NCBI RefSeq assembly: GCF_004363245.1
Contig: NZ_SNYV01000011.1
Span: forward strand, 744,001 to 808,000
Source of the DNA: Sphingobacterium yanglingense
Lineage (GTDB): Bacteria > Bacteroidota > Bacteroidia > Sphingobacteriales > Sphingobacteriaceae
Length of the DNA: 64,000 bases
Direction of reading: 5' to 3'
The notes under the pieces are model-generated. The model did not search any database. It saw only the letters and a program-made list of their open reading frames with translations, and was not told the origin of the DNA. Both the position numbers and the translations under genes were made by a program. Each line of letters begins with the position of its first letter. The stretch's first letter is position 1. Below, piece by piece: positions 34,007 to 42,502 of the stretch.

Positions 34007-34177
34007 TTACCAATACCAATGTATGCCCGGCAAGAAGACATCACATGGGCTCGACTTACTTTGTGCCATTACCTGCGCGGCTACAATTGCTGTGGTATAC
34101 GCCACTGTCTTGACACGCTGTATTCTTTTCTTTTTCAACGGTGTGCTATGCACGGTTACTTTTCTTTTTGTTTTCAT
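34007..34177 (-). CDS. Small secreted-peptide precursor candidate (56 aa)
   Basis: ATG 34177 to TAA 34007-34009. The sequence starts MKTKRKVTVHSTPLKKKRIQ and ends SSPCDVFLPGIHWYW. It has an extremely basic N-region (residues 1-23), a hydrophobic stretch 'TVAYTTAIVAAQVMAQ' (24-39) with a plausible cleavage after VMA or AQS, then a 16- to 18-residue tail with one Cys, Pro and an aromatic C-terminal His-Trp-Tyr-Trp. This is the layout of a processed signal peptide or RiPP-like precursor. It starts the operon acyltransferase-kinase-LytTR; the acyltransferase start is 64 nt downstream. A hydrophobic plus-strand frame here is its shadow. No family recognised. Confidence 0.6.
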   Translation of the reverse strand: MKTKRKVTVHSTPLKKKRIQRVKTVAYTTAIVAAQVMAQSKSSPCDVFLPGIHWYW

Positions 34178-34294
34178 CGTTTTTGTTCATTTAATAAAAC
34201 CTTAAATGGGGCCCCAAAAACACATGCATCATACCCCAAACGTATCCAACAAAAAATAAAATGAAGTAAAAAAAGGTAGACAACCCTCCTAGGG

Positions 34295-34323
34295 GATGAA
34301 TGGTAGTCGACAGGAGACGAATG
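34295..34323. promoter_or_regulatory. 21-bp-phased direct repeat, candidate LytTR operator
   Basis: GATGAATG (34295-34302) and GACGAATG (34316-34323), start-to-start 21 bp. On the minus strand they read TTCATTCGTC and ACCATTCATC, close to the published LytTR half-site pattern [TA][AC][CA]GTTN[AG][TG] except A for G at the fourth position. The pair is 118 bp upstream of the peptide gene and 166 bp upstream of the AraC-type gene, in the divergent promoter region. The remainder of 34178-34488 has no other clear feature. Confidence 0.4.
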
Positions 34324-34488
34324 AAAATTGTCCCCTGATGTCACGGCGCAAAAGCTACCGTATCCTTCGTGGGTAAAGAAATCGCTATGATAGATAAACC
34401 TGCATGTCACCCCTGTCACTTGACAGCCTTCTTTACATGGGGGTTCTTTGTATCAAAAATCATTAAACACATACCAAACCAACAGCTT

Positions 34489-35460
34489 ATGATACCTAGT
34501 TTTATCGCCCATTTCGGTGATCTGTACCCCGGCAGCAAAGCCGAAACCCGCCTACCCAGAGGCCTCTCGTACGCGATAGGCTATGGCGAGAGCCGCACCT
34601 GGCATGCGCAGCAGGACTGGTGCAACATCCAATGGCACAATGCCAAGCATGTATACCTGTACAGCATTGAGATCGAGACCCAGCGGCAGCTGCAAATCCC
34701 CGTCACGATCAGCTATCCCGATATACACTGGCAGTATATGCTCAAGGGAGCTTATAGCCTATGGGATACCTATCGGGGTATCCCTGTGCTGAACGAAGGG
34801 CACAAACACCTCATCCGTGGTGAGCAGGGCCATTATACCATGGAGGTAGCCAAAGGGCGCCACTGGATCGTAGGTTTCAATGTCGCTGCGCGCTGGCTCG
34901 AGCGCTATCCCGAGCACCTCGCTGTAGGGACAGACCGTGTGCCCCATGTATTAGCCCCCGATAGACTCTATCACTCTACCCCTATACCGATCATCGACCT
35001 GGACCGTGCCGAGCTGTACTACCTCTTAGGTCTTAGTCCCGGCCGGCATATCCTACAGGACAGCCAGATCTACCTTCCGATCGCTAAGCTGGTCGAACAG
35101 ATGCAGACCTTGGATGATGCGACCTTATCACCGATCCAGAACAAGATACAGGCTGTAAAGTACTATATCCAACAATGTATCGCTACCCATCAACAGGTAC
35201 CCGCTATCAGCGCGCTAGCCAATCATTTCTGCATCGAAAAGAATTATCTAGGACGTATGTACCGCATCACTGAAAACGAAAATCTCGTGTACTATATCTA
35301 CCGGTTGAAACAGGAACGTGCCGCAGAACTGTTATTGAACAAAGTAGCCATCAGCAGCATCGTCGAGCAATTGGGTTATAGTGACAGTGCAGCCTTCCGT
35401 AAAGCTTTTAAGAAATACCATGGCGTGTATCCCAGTGCTTATATCCACACCAAACACTAG
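34489..35460 (+). CDS. AraC-family transcriptional regulator
   Basis: 323 aa from ATG 34489; in-frame ATG 34390 and GTG 34369 are also possible but give an odd His/Cys-rich N-terminal extension. The C-terminal 100 residues are two HTH motifs: 'ISALANHFCIEKNYLGRMYRI' (HTH 1) and 'ISSIVEQLGYSDSAAFRKAFKKYHGVYPSAY' (HTH 2, the AraC signature). The N-terminal sensing part (about 1-215) has no recognised ligand domain but shows beta-rich stretches ('VTISYPDIHWQYMLKGAYSLW'). It is divergent from the peptide gene and shares the intergenic operator region, so it could regulate that operon. Confidence 0.85.
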   Translation: MIPSFIAHFGDLYPGSKAETRLPRGLSYAIGYGESRTWHAQQDWCNIQWHNAKHVYLYSIEIETQRQLQIPVTISYPDIHWQYMLKGAYSLWDTYRGIPVLNEGHKHLIRGEQGHYTMEVAKGRHWIVGFNVAARWLERYPEHLAVGTDRVPHVLAPDRLYHSTPIPIIDLDRAELYYLLGLSPGRHILQDSQIYLPIAKLVEQMQTLDDATLSPIQNKIQAVKYYIQQCIATHQQVPAISALANHFCIEKNYLGRMYRITENENLVYYIYRLKQERAAELLLNKVAISSIVEQLGYSDSAAFRKAFKKYHGVYPSAYIHTKH

Positions 35461-35539
35461 CTCAATATAATTATCATATCCACCACTATCATAACGACTT
35501 TTGAACTATGAATCAACAAATACTATATATAGGAAACTA

Positions 35540-36865
35540 CTAGAGACACTCAATAATCCAGATTAGTATTTCCTCCATCTTCCTTCTATAGTCACTGGCA
35601 TTACCGCGAAAGTTATTGATCAGAAAAGAGAAGGCCAGATTATTTCCCTTCTTTGTTTTCAGATAACCGCTCAACCCAAGGTGATCAGCCAGCGTACCTG
35701 TTTTAGCCCAAATATTAGCTTCATACCCCACATATAGTCCCTGCAGTGTCCCCTGGTTACCATGAGGCAATATTCTTTTGACCCGTTCAAAATCCTTACC
35801 CTTATAGATTACTGTCAGCAATTTTACAAATTCCTCTGGAGATATCAGGTTGCCCCGGCTCAGTCCGCTCCCATCTACCCATTTTCCCTGATCGAGGATT
35901 CCATCAAATAGATCTTCCCGTAACTTGCTAATAGTTCCGAAATCAGCAAATGCCCCATATCTTATCTTTCCGGCCATAAGCATCATCTGCTCGGCAAAGA
36001 AGTTATCGCTGCGCTTCATCAACTTAGCAAACAACGTATCCGTCGCCACAGTATACACTGGAGAAAATATCAGATTGTCCGGTTTATTGTGGACGATTGA
36101 CATACGAACCTTGGAATTGGTTCGCCCTAACGTATCACTTAGAAGCATATAAGCCAAGGTATCGTTATCAAGCCTGGTAAATGGCCTTATCCAGCTATTT
36201 CGATTACTATTCTTTTGCACCTTGTAACTATTACTGGTCTCTGCACGCAATACACTACTATATGCTGCACGCAGGTCATCATCCTTAGGTGGCTCGATCA
36301 GGTTATTAAAAAAAGAGGGAATAGCTTTAAAATTATTACCTTCCTTATAAAACCGGACCATGTTATTGTATATGGGCATCACACTACGCTCCGGCGAATA
36401 GGTCTCCTGCCAGGTCCCCCAAGACCATCCTGAGCCAAACCGTCCAAAAGCGGTATTTTCTGGCAGGACAAGCTGTAAGCTTTTGTGTGAGTTTTTAAGC
36501 AGTTCAAAAACACGCTGCTCCGGGAATTCATCATTTAAAAACGTAGGATCTCCATTGGGTTCAAGATAGATATGCTTATCGTCTTCTGCGATACTCCAGC
36601 CTGGAATACTGTCACCGAATGTCTGCAGGCCAGCGTACATCGTCCATAATTTCGTATTGCTTGCCGGGATAAAAAAACGATTGGAATTTAAACTGTAAAG
36701 CGTAGTACCTTTGTCCATATCCATAATTTTCAATCCATAATTGGCCCTATTCAGCAAAGAATCCTGCCCCATAGCATATAGCCAGTCGGTACGCTTTTTG
36801 ACAGCGCAGCTCTGCATGATCGACAAGCAGAGCATAACGATGACGTAAGAGACGAAATTGCGCAT
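35540..36865 (-). CDS. D-alanyl-D-alanine carboxypeptidase/endopeptidase, PBP4-type (peptidase S13)
   Basis: 441 aa lipoprotein: lipobox 'IMQSC' (Cys20). Catalytic motifs are SxxK 'SNTK' (69-72), SxN as 'SDN' (286-288) and 'KTGT' (388-391), with the family blocks 'DGSGLSRGNLISP' (331-343) and 'LHG..' region 'ILPHGNQGTL'. This class trims D-Ala or cross-links in peptidoglycan. It lies at the 3' end of the peptide-utilisation locus, only 1 nt after the S9 peptidase, so it may instead act on D-amino-acid-containing peptides taken up there. The signal and lipid anchor place it in the periplasm. Confidence 0.9.
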   Translation of the reverse strand: MRNFVSYVIVMLCLSIMQSCAVKKRTDWLYAMGQDSLLNRANYGLKIMDMDKGTTLYSLNSNRFFIPASNTKLWTMYAGLQTFGDSIPGWSIAEDDKHIYLEPNGDPTFLNDEFPEQRVFELLKNSHKSLQLVLPENTAFGRFGSGWSWGTWQETYSPERSVMPIYNNMVRFYKEGNNFKAIPSFFNNLIEPPKDDDLRAAYSSVLRAETSNSYKVQKNSNRNSWIRPFTRLDNDTLAYMLLSDTLGRTNSKVRMSIVHNKPDNLIFSPVYTVATDTLFAKLMKRSDNFFAEQMMLMAGKIRYGAFADFGTISKLREDLFDGILDQGKWVDGSGLSRGNLISPEEFVKLLTVIYKGKDFERVKRILPHGNQGTLQGLYVGYEANIWAKTGTLADHLGLSGYLKTKKGNNLAFSFLINNFRGNASDYRRKMEEILIWIIECL

Positions 36866-36866
36866 A

Positions 36867-38945
36867 TTATTTCAGTTTACGGTTTAGAAAATCTACGGTA
36901 GCTTCCTTTACCTTCAGCAGGTTTTCAAATAATTGCCAATGGTGGTTTTCATCGGGGAGCACCAGCACTTCCACGTCCACGTTTTGCTTTTTGAGTCTAT
37001 TGTATAAATCTATACTCTGCGAAAATGCCACATTCTGGTCGTCATCACCATGTACGATCAGCACTGGGGACCGCCAGGAGTCTACCCACTTTGAAGGCGA
37101 GGATTCCCAGTTGAGCTGTGTTGCTAACTCAAAATCTGGCGCATATTGAGCCGGATTCTGTTTGCGTTCTCTATTATGCACCCCATGTATATCTACTCCT
37201 GCTTTAAATACATCCGAATTTTTCGCTAAGCCCATGGCGGTCAGGTAGCCTCCATATGAGCCTCCAAATAAACCTACCCTGGAAGGATCAATATCCGCCT
37301 GTTGCTTCAGCCACTTACCTGCAGCCAATACATCCAAATACTCGGAAGCCCCCAGGTTGCCTGCAGACCGGGGATGCTGAAAGTCAAAACCATACCCCGT
37401 ACCCATTCTATAATTGATAGATAATACGGCATACCCCTGCTGAACTAGGTACTGATTGACGGTATAATCATAAAAATAGTAATCAATATGGTGCCAGCCG
37501 AGATACATCTGCCTACGGGGGCCGCCATGGATATAGACTAAGGCGGGCAGATCTTTATTTTTTTGGTCGGGTTTAAAATACTGTGCACTAAAACGTATGC
37601 CATCTTCGGCCGTAATAAAGACTTGTTGCGGTTTTACAAAAACATCCCCCTGAGCATCAAAAAGCTCCGCTCCAATCAATTTCGACTGTCCATTTTTCAA
37701 CAGGTACACTTTTGGCTGTACCGCTCTATTAAAAGAACTTGATGAAAAACCGATCGACTGCCCTTGGTTAAAGTAGAAAGGAGCAGTTTCAATCTCCTCT
37801 CCTTCAGTCAACATCTCCAGTTTCCCTGACTCTACATTTACCCTTCCTATATGCGATCTTTCAAAATCATACTTGTCCTTCCCAGCATTCGCAGCAAAGA
37901 CAATCTCCTTGCCGTCAGCACTGTAGTTCAGGTTATCAACCGTAAAAGTTCCTTTGGTAAGCTGTTTTACGTCGTTTGAACCTATTTCCAGACGATATAC
38001 GTGTGGCCATCCGCTTTCGTAAGACATAAAAGTAAGATACCGCTGATGTACCCAGCTCAAATTAACCTGTCCCGAGATACGCGGAAAAGTTGCTTCCTTT
38101 TTTAATGGTGCACGATAGATTTCATGCGCTATGCCATCATCAATAGATGCCAACATAAGCGACCAGCCTTCGTAGTTAAAAGACGTTAATGAATCTAAAG
38201 CACCACCAGCCGCATCCCGACGCACAAACGCAATATGACGCCCATCAGGAGACCACTGCGGAGAACTATCCGCATGAAATGAAGGCCCTATCCATTGTAT
38301 CCTAGGATTCGATGTAGTATATATCCCTATAAAGCTATAATCACCGCGCCGGGATACAAACGCTAATTTTGTTCCATCCGGCGACCACTGCATATTGCCG
38401 GCTGTCCCTTTTATAGTAAACAACTGCTTAGCCGCCCTCTCTCCGTCTAGAGAAGCTGTCCATACCTGTCCGGCACGAAAGTAAGATACGGAAGTCTGAT
38501 CCGGATGAAGGACCGGAAAATCTCCTATACCTATCTTGCATAAACGTTGATCCGCAACCGAAAGACTAAAAACCTCTATTTTCGTAGGGTCGACAAAAGA
38601 TGCCGAGTTGGTAGCTACCGGAGCACTATTAGCGCCGTGATCTCCGCCGCGTGCAAATACGATCCATTTGCCGTCTCTGGTAATCGACAGACTGGTGATT
38701 TCCTGCGCATCATCACTATCAAAATTCGTTAGCTTCTTAACCCTATCATTGGCTCCTTCCGCGACGTATATATTCCGATGTCCCCTTTCATTTACCGTGA
38801 AGGCTAACACATTCGCGTTGGAGGCCCCTACCACTTTACCGATATAAGGCGTAGACAATAGTCTTGCTAATTCCCGATTCTGCGGAAAAGCAGCGACTAT
38901 CATCATTCCAAATAGCAAGATTGATAAAAATAGTTTCGTTTTCAT
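36867..38945 (-). CDS. S9-family prolyl oligopeptidase-like peptidase
   Basis: 692 aa with signal peptide (1-20, 'MMIVAAFPQNRELA'). The N-terminal part (about 40-400) is a TolB-type beta-propeller ('SPDGTKLAFVSRRGDY', 'SPDGRHIAFVRRDA', 'SADGKEIVFAANAG'). The alpha/beta-hydrolase domain carries the nucleophile S563 in 'GLFGGSYGGYL', Asp in 'VIHGDDDQNV' (about 635) and His in 'LPDENHHW' (about 669). Acylaminoacyl-peptidase-like enzymes degrade short peptides. It lies 18 bp after the S51 gene and 1 bp before PBP4, so it is in the same transcript. Confidence 0.92.
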   Translation of the reverse strand: MKTKLFLSILLFGMMIVAAFPQNRELARLLSTPYIGKVVGASNANVLAFTVNERGHRNIYVAEGANDRVKKLTNFDSDDAQEITSLSITRDGKWIVFARGGDHGANSAPVATNSASFVDPTKIEVFSLSVADQRLCKIGIGDFPVLHPDQTSVSYFRAGQVWTASLDGERAAKQLFTIKGTAGNMQWSPDGTKLAFVSRRGDYSFIGIYTTSNPRIQWIGPSFHADSSPQWSPDGRHIAFVRRDAAGGALDSLTSFNYEGWSLMLASIDDGIAHEIYRAPLKKEATFPRISGQVNLSWVHQRYLTFMSYESGWPHVYRLEIGSNDVKQLTKGTFTVDNLNYSADGKEIVFAANAGKDKYDFERSHIGRVNVESGKLEMLTEGEEIETAPFYFNQGQSIGFSSSSFNRAVQPKVYLLKNGQSKLIGAELFDAQGDVFVKPQQVFITAEDGIRFSAQYFKPDQKNKDLPALVYIHGGPRRQMYLGWHHIDYYFYDYTVNQYLVQQGYAVLSINYRMGTGYGFDFQHPRSAGNLGASEYLDVLAAGKWLKQQADIDPSRVGLFGGSYGGYLTAMGLAKNSDVFKAGVDIHGVHNRERKQNPAQYAPDFELATQLNWESSPSKWVDSWRSPVLIVHGDDDQNVAFSQSIDLYNRLKKQNVDVEVLVLPDENHHWQLFENLLKVKEATVDFLNRKLK

Positions 38946-38963
38946 AATTTAGGTAAGTTATAG

Positions 38964-40550
38964 TTAGTTCAATACAATATCCTTGCCTACTGCTATCTTT
39001 GTTTTATGAGCTCCAGCATGATATACAAATATAGGTTTTCCTTCTAACAGACGAAGACGTCCTCCCTCTACTAATAGTTTCGAATCCTCATTCAAAATAA
39101 TAGCCTTTAACCTCTTATTCTGTTTTAAAACAGCCTTCATCTGTCCCAACGACTTCTGATCCTGATCGGGTCTGACGATCATGGTATTGTTAACAAAACC
39201 AAATCCGTAGTGCCAACCGTATTTCTCAGGTTCGCCGAATAACCGGGCCGACAACATCGCTGCCCCTGCTCCGTTACCTGTAATAACCCCTCCCCGCTGT
39301 AGTAGATCTAACATTTCCTTATGCACTGCTGTATACAGATACGTATCGGCTAACTGCCAGCTCCTCGTGTCGTCTATCCAGACCGCATCAGCGTCCTTTA
39401 GTAGTGCGGTAATATCGTCCGTATTCGCCTTAGCACTGTTTATGGTATGCAAAAGCACCCCATGTTGTCCACCTAGCCGATCGAGCTGCCTGACCAGATC
39501 CAGCCCTTCTGTACGCAGCGCGTCATTCCCTGTCGATAAAACGACAATCTTGGCAGCAGGCTTATTAAGCTTTTCAAGAAAGAATCCGATATCCGAATCC
39601 GTCAGTTTATGGCTACCATAAATCATCACCTTTCCAGCAAAGGAGCCTCTGCCAGTGGTTCCATTGATCCGCTCCATTAGCTCAGCTCTTTGATCCGCTG
39701 TCCACACAGACTCCGACAATACCTGAGAACGATGTATAATCTCCCTTAAATGAACGTCGTACCGGTCTCCCGAGAACAGATATTCCTGCGGACTATCCGT
39801 TGTATATCCATTCCTCATCGGATTGTACATAGCTACTTTCCCTTCTCCTACGACCTCTAATACATCACCCTTCACGATCACTGCCGTAGCTTCATCTATA
39901 CCAAAGCCCAATAAACCGACCTCCTGGTTCAATATCTTAGCAATGCTCCCCATACGATTCCGACGGATATAATGCTGGCCAATAATAGACTGCTTCATAA
40001 AACCAAAACCCATCTTCTGTTCAGGTCCTCCGCCATATAGATACGAACCTTGTATAGATGCCCCTGCAGAACTGCCTGCAATCACGCCCCCTTTGGCTAA
40101 GACCTCAAACATCAACTGATGGGTCAATGTATTAAGATAGGCCTCCGCCAAACGCTTTTGAAATCCCCCTCCTATAAAAACAGCCCGTGCACTTTTCAAA
40201 GGAGCAACAAAAGATTCACTATCAGCCACATCACGTTTCTTTGTGTGAAGTATAGTGATATTCGTTGCTCCCGCCTTGACCAGCCCTTGATAAGCACTAT
40301 TGGTTTCGTCAACGACATCTCCCGCAGTAGGTATAAAAACAATCGAAGCAGCAGGATCACCCACCAGGCTCATAAAATAATCATAGTTATCTTCCGAAGC
40401 AGCACCTCCAATAATCATCAATGTCCCGGTTGGTGGACCCATAGTCTGCCAGGTCCCCGTCCAATGACTATGCACATCATCTACCTGAGCCACAGCCGGT
40501 GTAGTAAACACTACTGCACCGAGCAACCATGCTATGTATATAAACTTCAT
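38964..40550 (-). CDS. Two-domain peptidase S51 (cyanophycinase/dipeptidase E-like), second domain degenerate
   Basis: 528 aa with signal peptide (1-21, 'FTTPAVAQ'). Two tandem copies of the S51 fold: domain 1 (about 40-260) with 'KGGVIAGSSAGASIQGSYL' (Ser161 in the GxSAGA box) and 'QHYIRRNRMGSI' (His193 region). Domain 2 (about 305-520) has the homologous 'RGGVITGNGAGAAMLSARL', where the nucleophile position (427) is Gly. So only the first half should be active; the second may be structural or regulatory. S51 enzymes hydrolyse beta-aspartyl or Asp-X dipeptides or cyanophycin. It sits among SusCD and peptidases, which suggests a peptide substrate. Confidence 0.88.
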   Translation of the reverse strand: MKFIYIAWLLGAVVFTTPAVAQVDDVHSHWTGTWQTMGPPTGTLMIIGGAASEDNYDYFMSLVGDPAASIVFIPTAGDVVDETNSAYQGLVKAGATNITILHTKKRDVADSESFVAPLKSARAVFIGGGFQKRLAEAYLNTLTHQLMFEVLAKGGVIAGSSAGASIQGSYLYGGGPEQKMGFGFMKQSIIGQHYIRRNRMGSIAKILNQEVGLLGFGIDEATAVIVKGDVLEVVGEGKVAMYNPMRNGYTTDSPQEYLFSGDRYDVHLREIIHRSQVLSESVWTADQRAELMERINGTTGRGSFAGKVMIYGSHKLTDSDIGFFLEKLNKPAAKIVVLSTGNDALRTEGLDLVRQLDRLGGQHGVLLHTINSAKANTDDITALLKDADAVWIDDTRSWQLADTYLYTAVHKEMLDLLQRGGVITGNGAGAAMLSARLFGEPEKYGWHYGFGFVNNTMIVRPDQDQKSLGQMKAVLKQNKRLKAIILNEDSKLLVEGGRLRLLEGKPIFVYHAGAHKTKIAVGKDIVLN

Positions 40551-40602
40551 ATGCCCATCGAATCAATAAACTGCATTTTTCCTTTCTGTTTCAATCTTCT
40601 AT

Positions 40603-41076
40603 CTAGTACTGACATTCAATAGCGATCTGCTTATAGTTCTGGGCAACTTTGATCTGTTCATTGCCCAGTATTTCCAATACAAGTAAGGATTTCCCTACCC
40701 CGGACGGCACACCGTTGATCTGAATAAAGCCTTTATTACTATTTTTAGGTATTATAAAAGTATTGCCATTGGGCAACAGATAATCCTTACCACTTATTGC
40801 AGTACTTTCATCCTCGACGACACGGAATGAAAAAGACTGATCCTGATTATGCTGAACGCCAAACATATTCACCTGTAAAGTCACCGCGCTGGCAGCACCA
40901 ATTTTTCGCTTGATTATACCGTATGGTTTCCCTGGCACCAGTGTTGTCGTAATCGCATCTTCCAGCTCTATACTATTCTCTTTAATCAAATAACGTTCGT
41001 TATAGTCTTCCTGACACGAGGAGATAAAGATTATACTTATTAAAAGTATACTTAGTTTTATAATTGAAGTACGCAT
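40603..41076 (-). CDS. SusCD-associated small lipoprotein (DUF4843/DUF1735-like)
   Basis: 157 aa. Lipobox 'IFISSC' (Cys21) then a beta-rich Ig-like domain with 'VTLQVNMFGVQHNQDQSFSFRV' and 'ISGKDYLLPNGNTFIIPKNSNKGFIQI', a pattern seen in DUF4843/Calx-beta-like lipoproteins that follow SusD genes. Likely a surface-exposed accessory binding protein. It is 4 nt after the SusD gene and 52 nt before the S51 gene. Confidence 0.75.
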   Translation of the reverse strand: MRTSIIKLSILLISIIFISSCQEDYNERYLIKENSIELEDAITTTLVPGKPYGIIKRKIGAASAVTLQVNMFGVQHNQDQSFSFRVVEDESTAISGKDYLLPNGNTFIIPKNSNKGFIQINGVPSGVGKSLLVLEILGNEQIKVAQNYKQIAIECQY

Positions 41077-41080
41077 GATA

Positions 41081-42490
41081 TCAATAGTTAAAGTTTTGTT
41101 TCAATATAGGGTCGGCTATCGTTTCACGGATAGGAATCGGAGCCAGGATACGATAATCTGTAAAAGCAATCGTTCCACTGCCTTTGACGATATCCTTTCC
41201 TGTTCTTTTCAGATCAAACCAACGATGCCCCTCAAAAGCCAGTTCTAAACGACGCTGCAGCATGATCTCATTGATCAGACTTTCTCCAGCGAGTGTCACT
41301 GATGGAAGTCCGGCTCTATTTCTTATTTTATTGAGGTCCTGCATAGCTGCATTGCCATCAGGCGTACGCTGACGGGCCAGTGCTTCGGCACGGTTCAAGT
41401 ACACTTCGGAAAGACGAAGGATCGGAACATTATCGAGCCCCAATGTTCCACTTTTGGATATAAACTTATAATTCTCTAAAAACCGCTCATTTTTACCCAC
41501 TCCTGGCCTTATCAGACCACGACGTACATCATCATTGGTATAACTCGTATAAAAGGCAGGATCTACTGCCAATACCGCCTGAATTGAAAAAGCGGTAGCA
41601 TCATAAGTCGCTCTACTGGTATAGGTAGAGCGCAGTGAACGGTCGCTACCTATATTTTCAGAAATATTGAATTTCAGCTCGAATATAGATTCGGGGTGTA
41701 CCTCCTTACGCCAGTCTGCCAGAAAATTGGCCTGACTTGAAAACACCGCATTGGTTTCCCCTAGTGCCTTTGTTGCCATTTCAACCGTCTTTCCATAATC
41801 CCCTCTGTACAATGCTACCCGAGCATATAAGGCACTGACCGCTGCTTTGGTCGCCAGATGAACCGAGGTCGAGTTTGAGCTTGTAAGATTGGTATGTGCT
41901 AAATCCAGATCTGTATATATCTGATCATATACTTTTTCTAGAGCAGGTCTTTCTAATGCCGCGATCTTACCTACATCGTCTACACCAACCAACATCAATG
42001 GTACCCCACCGTAATTATAAGCATCCACTATTGCCGTAGGATCATAAGCATAGGCACGCATCAGATCGTGGTAGCATAGGGCTCTTAAGAAATACGCCTG
42101 TCCCAATGTATTTGCCTTCCATGAGGTTTCATAACTGCCATTATTCAGAGCATCGATAATCAGGTTTGCCTGATTAATAGCATAATAAGCCATCTGCCAG
42201 CCTGATAAGTGTGCATTACGGGTATTCGTTGCTTCGGGCCTCAAATGCGACGAGTTGTCCGTATGAACCATATTATCCGATAATGCCTCCGCTAGCGCAA
42301 GGTAATCCCTACCATACAGCGTGTAGTGCTGTAGACGCGCATATACGGAGGTCAGTGCCGCTGATATCCCCTCTGTAGAAGTAAGTGCTATTGATGAATC
42401 AATAGACTGTTTAGGATTAATCTCTAACAGTTTTTCACAGGAGGAGAACAAACCTAAACATATAATGGAAACTAGAAATTTGCGTTTCAT
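41081..42490 (-). CDS. SusD/RagB-family lipoprotein
   Basis: 469 aa; lipobox 'LFSSC' (Cys18) followed by 'EKLLEINPKQSID'. Characteristic SusD helices include 'AYFLRALCYHDLMRAYAYDP' and 'GVPLMLVGVDDVGKIAALERPALEKVYDQIYTDL', with the C-terminal 'ELAFEGHRWFDLKRTG' and final 'PIRETIADPILKQNFNY'. It pairs with the SusC gene 12 bp upstream. Confidence 0.95.
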   Translation of the reverse strand: MKRKFLVSIICLGLFSSCEKLLEINPKQSIDSSIALTSTEGISAALTSVYARLQHYTLYGRDYLALAEALSDNMVHTDNSSHLRPEATNTRNAHLSGWQMAYYAINQANLIIDALNNGSYETSWKANTLGQAYFLRALCYHDLMRAYAYDPTAIVDAYNYGGVPLMLVGVDDVGKIAALERPALEKVYDQIYTDLDLAHTNLTSSNSTSVHLATKAAVSALYARVALYRGDYGKTVEMATKALGETNAVFSSQANFLADWRKEVHPESIFELKFNISENIGSDRSLRSTYTSRATYDATAFSIQAVLAVDPAFYTSYTNDDVRRGLIRPGVGKNERFLENYKFISKSGTLGLDNVPILRLSEVYLNRAEALARQRTPDGNAAMQDLNKIRNRAGLPSVTLAGESLINEIMLQRRLELAFEGHRWFDLKRTGKDIVKGSGTIAFTDYRILAPIPIRETIADPILKQNFNY

Positions 42491-42502
42491 AACTATCTTT
42501 CT

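Noticed and set aside
34023..34205. Hydrophobic plus-strand ORF of 60 aa with two membrane-like helices
   Set aside because: It is the antisense shadow of the basic 56-aa peptide gene; Lys codons on one strand read as Phe and Leu on the other.
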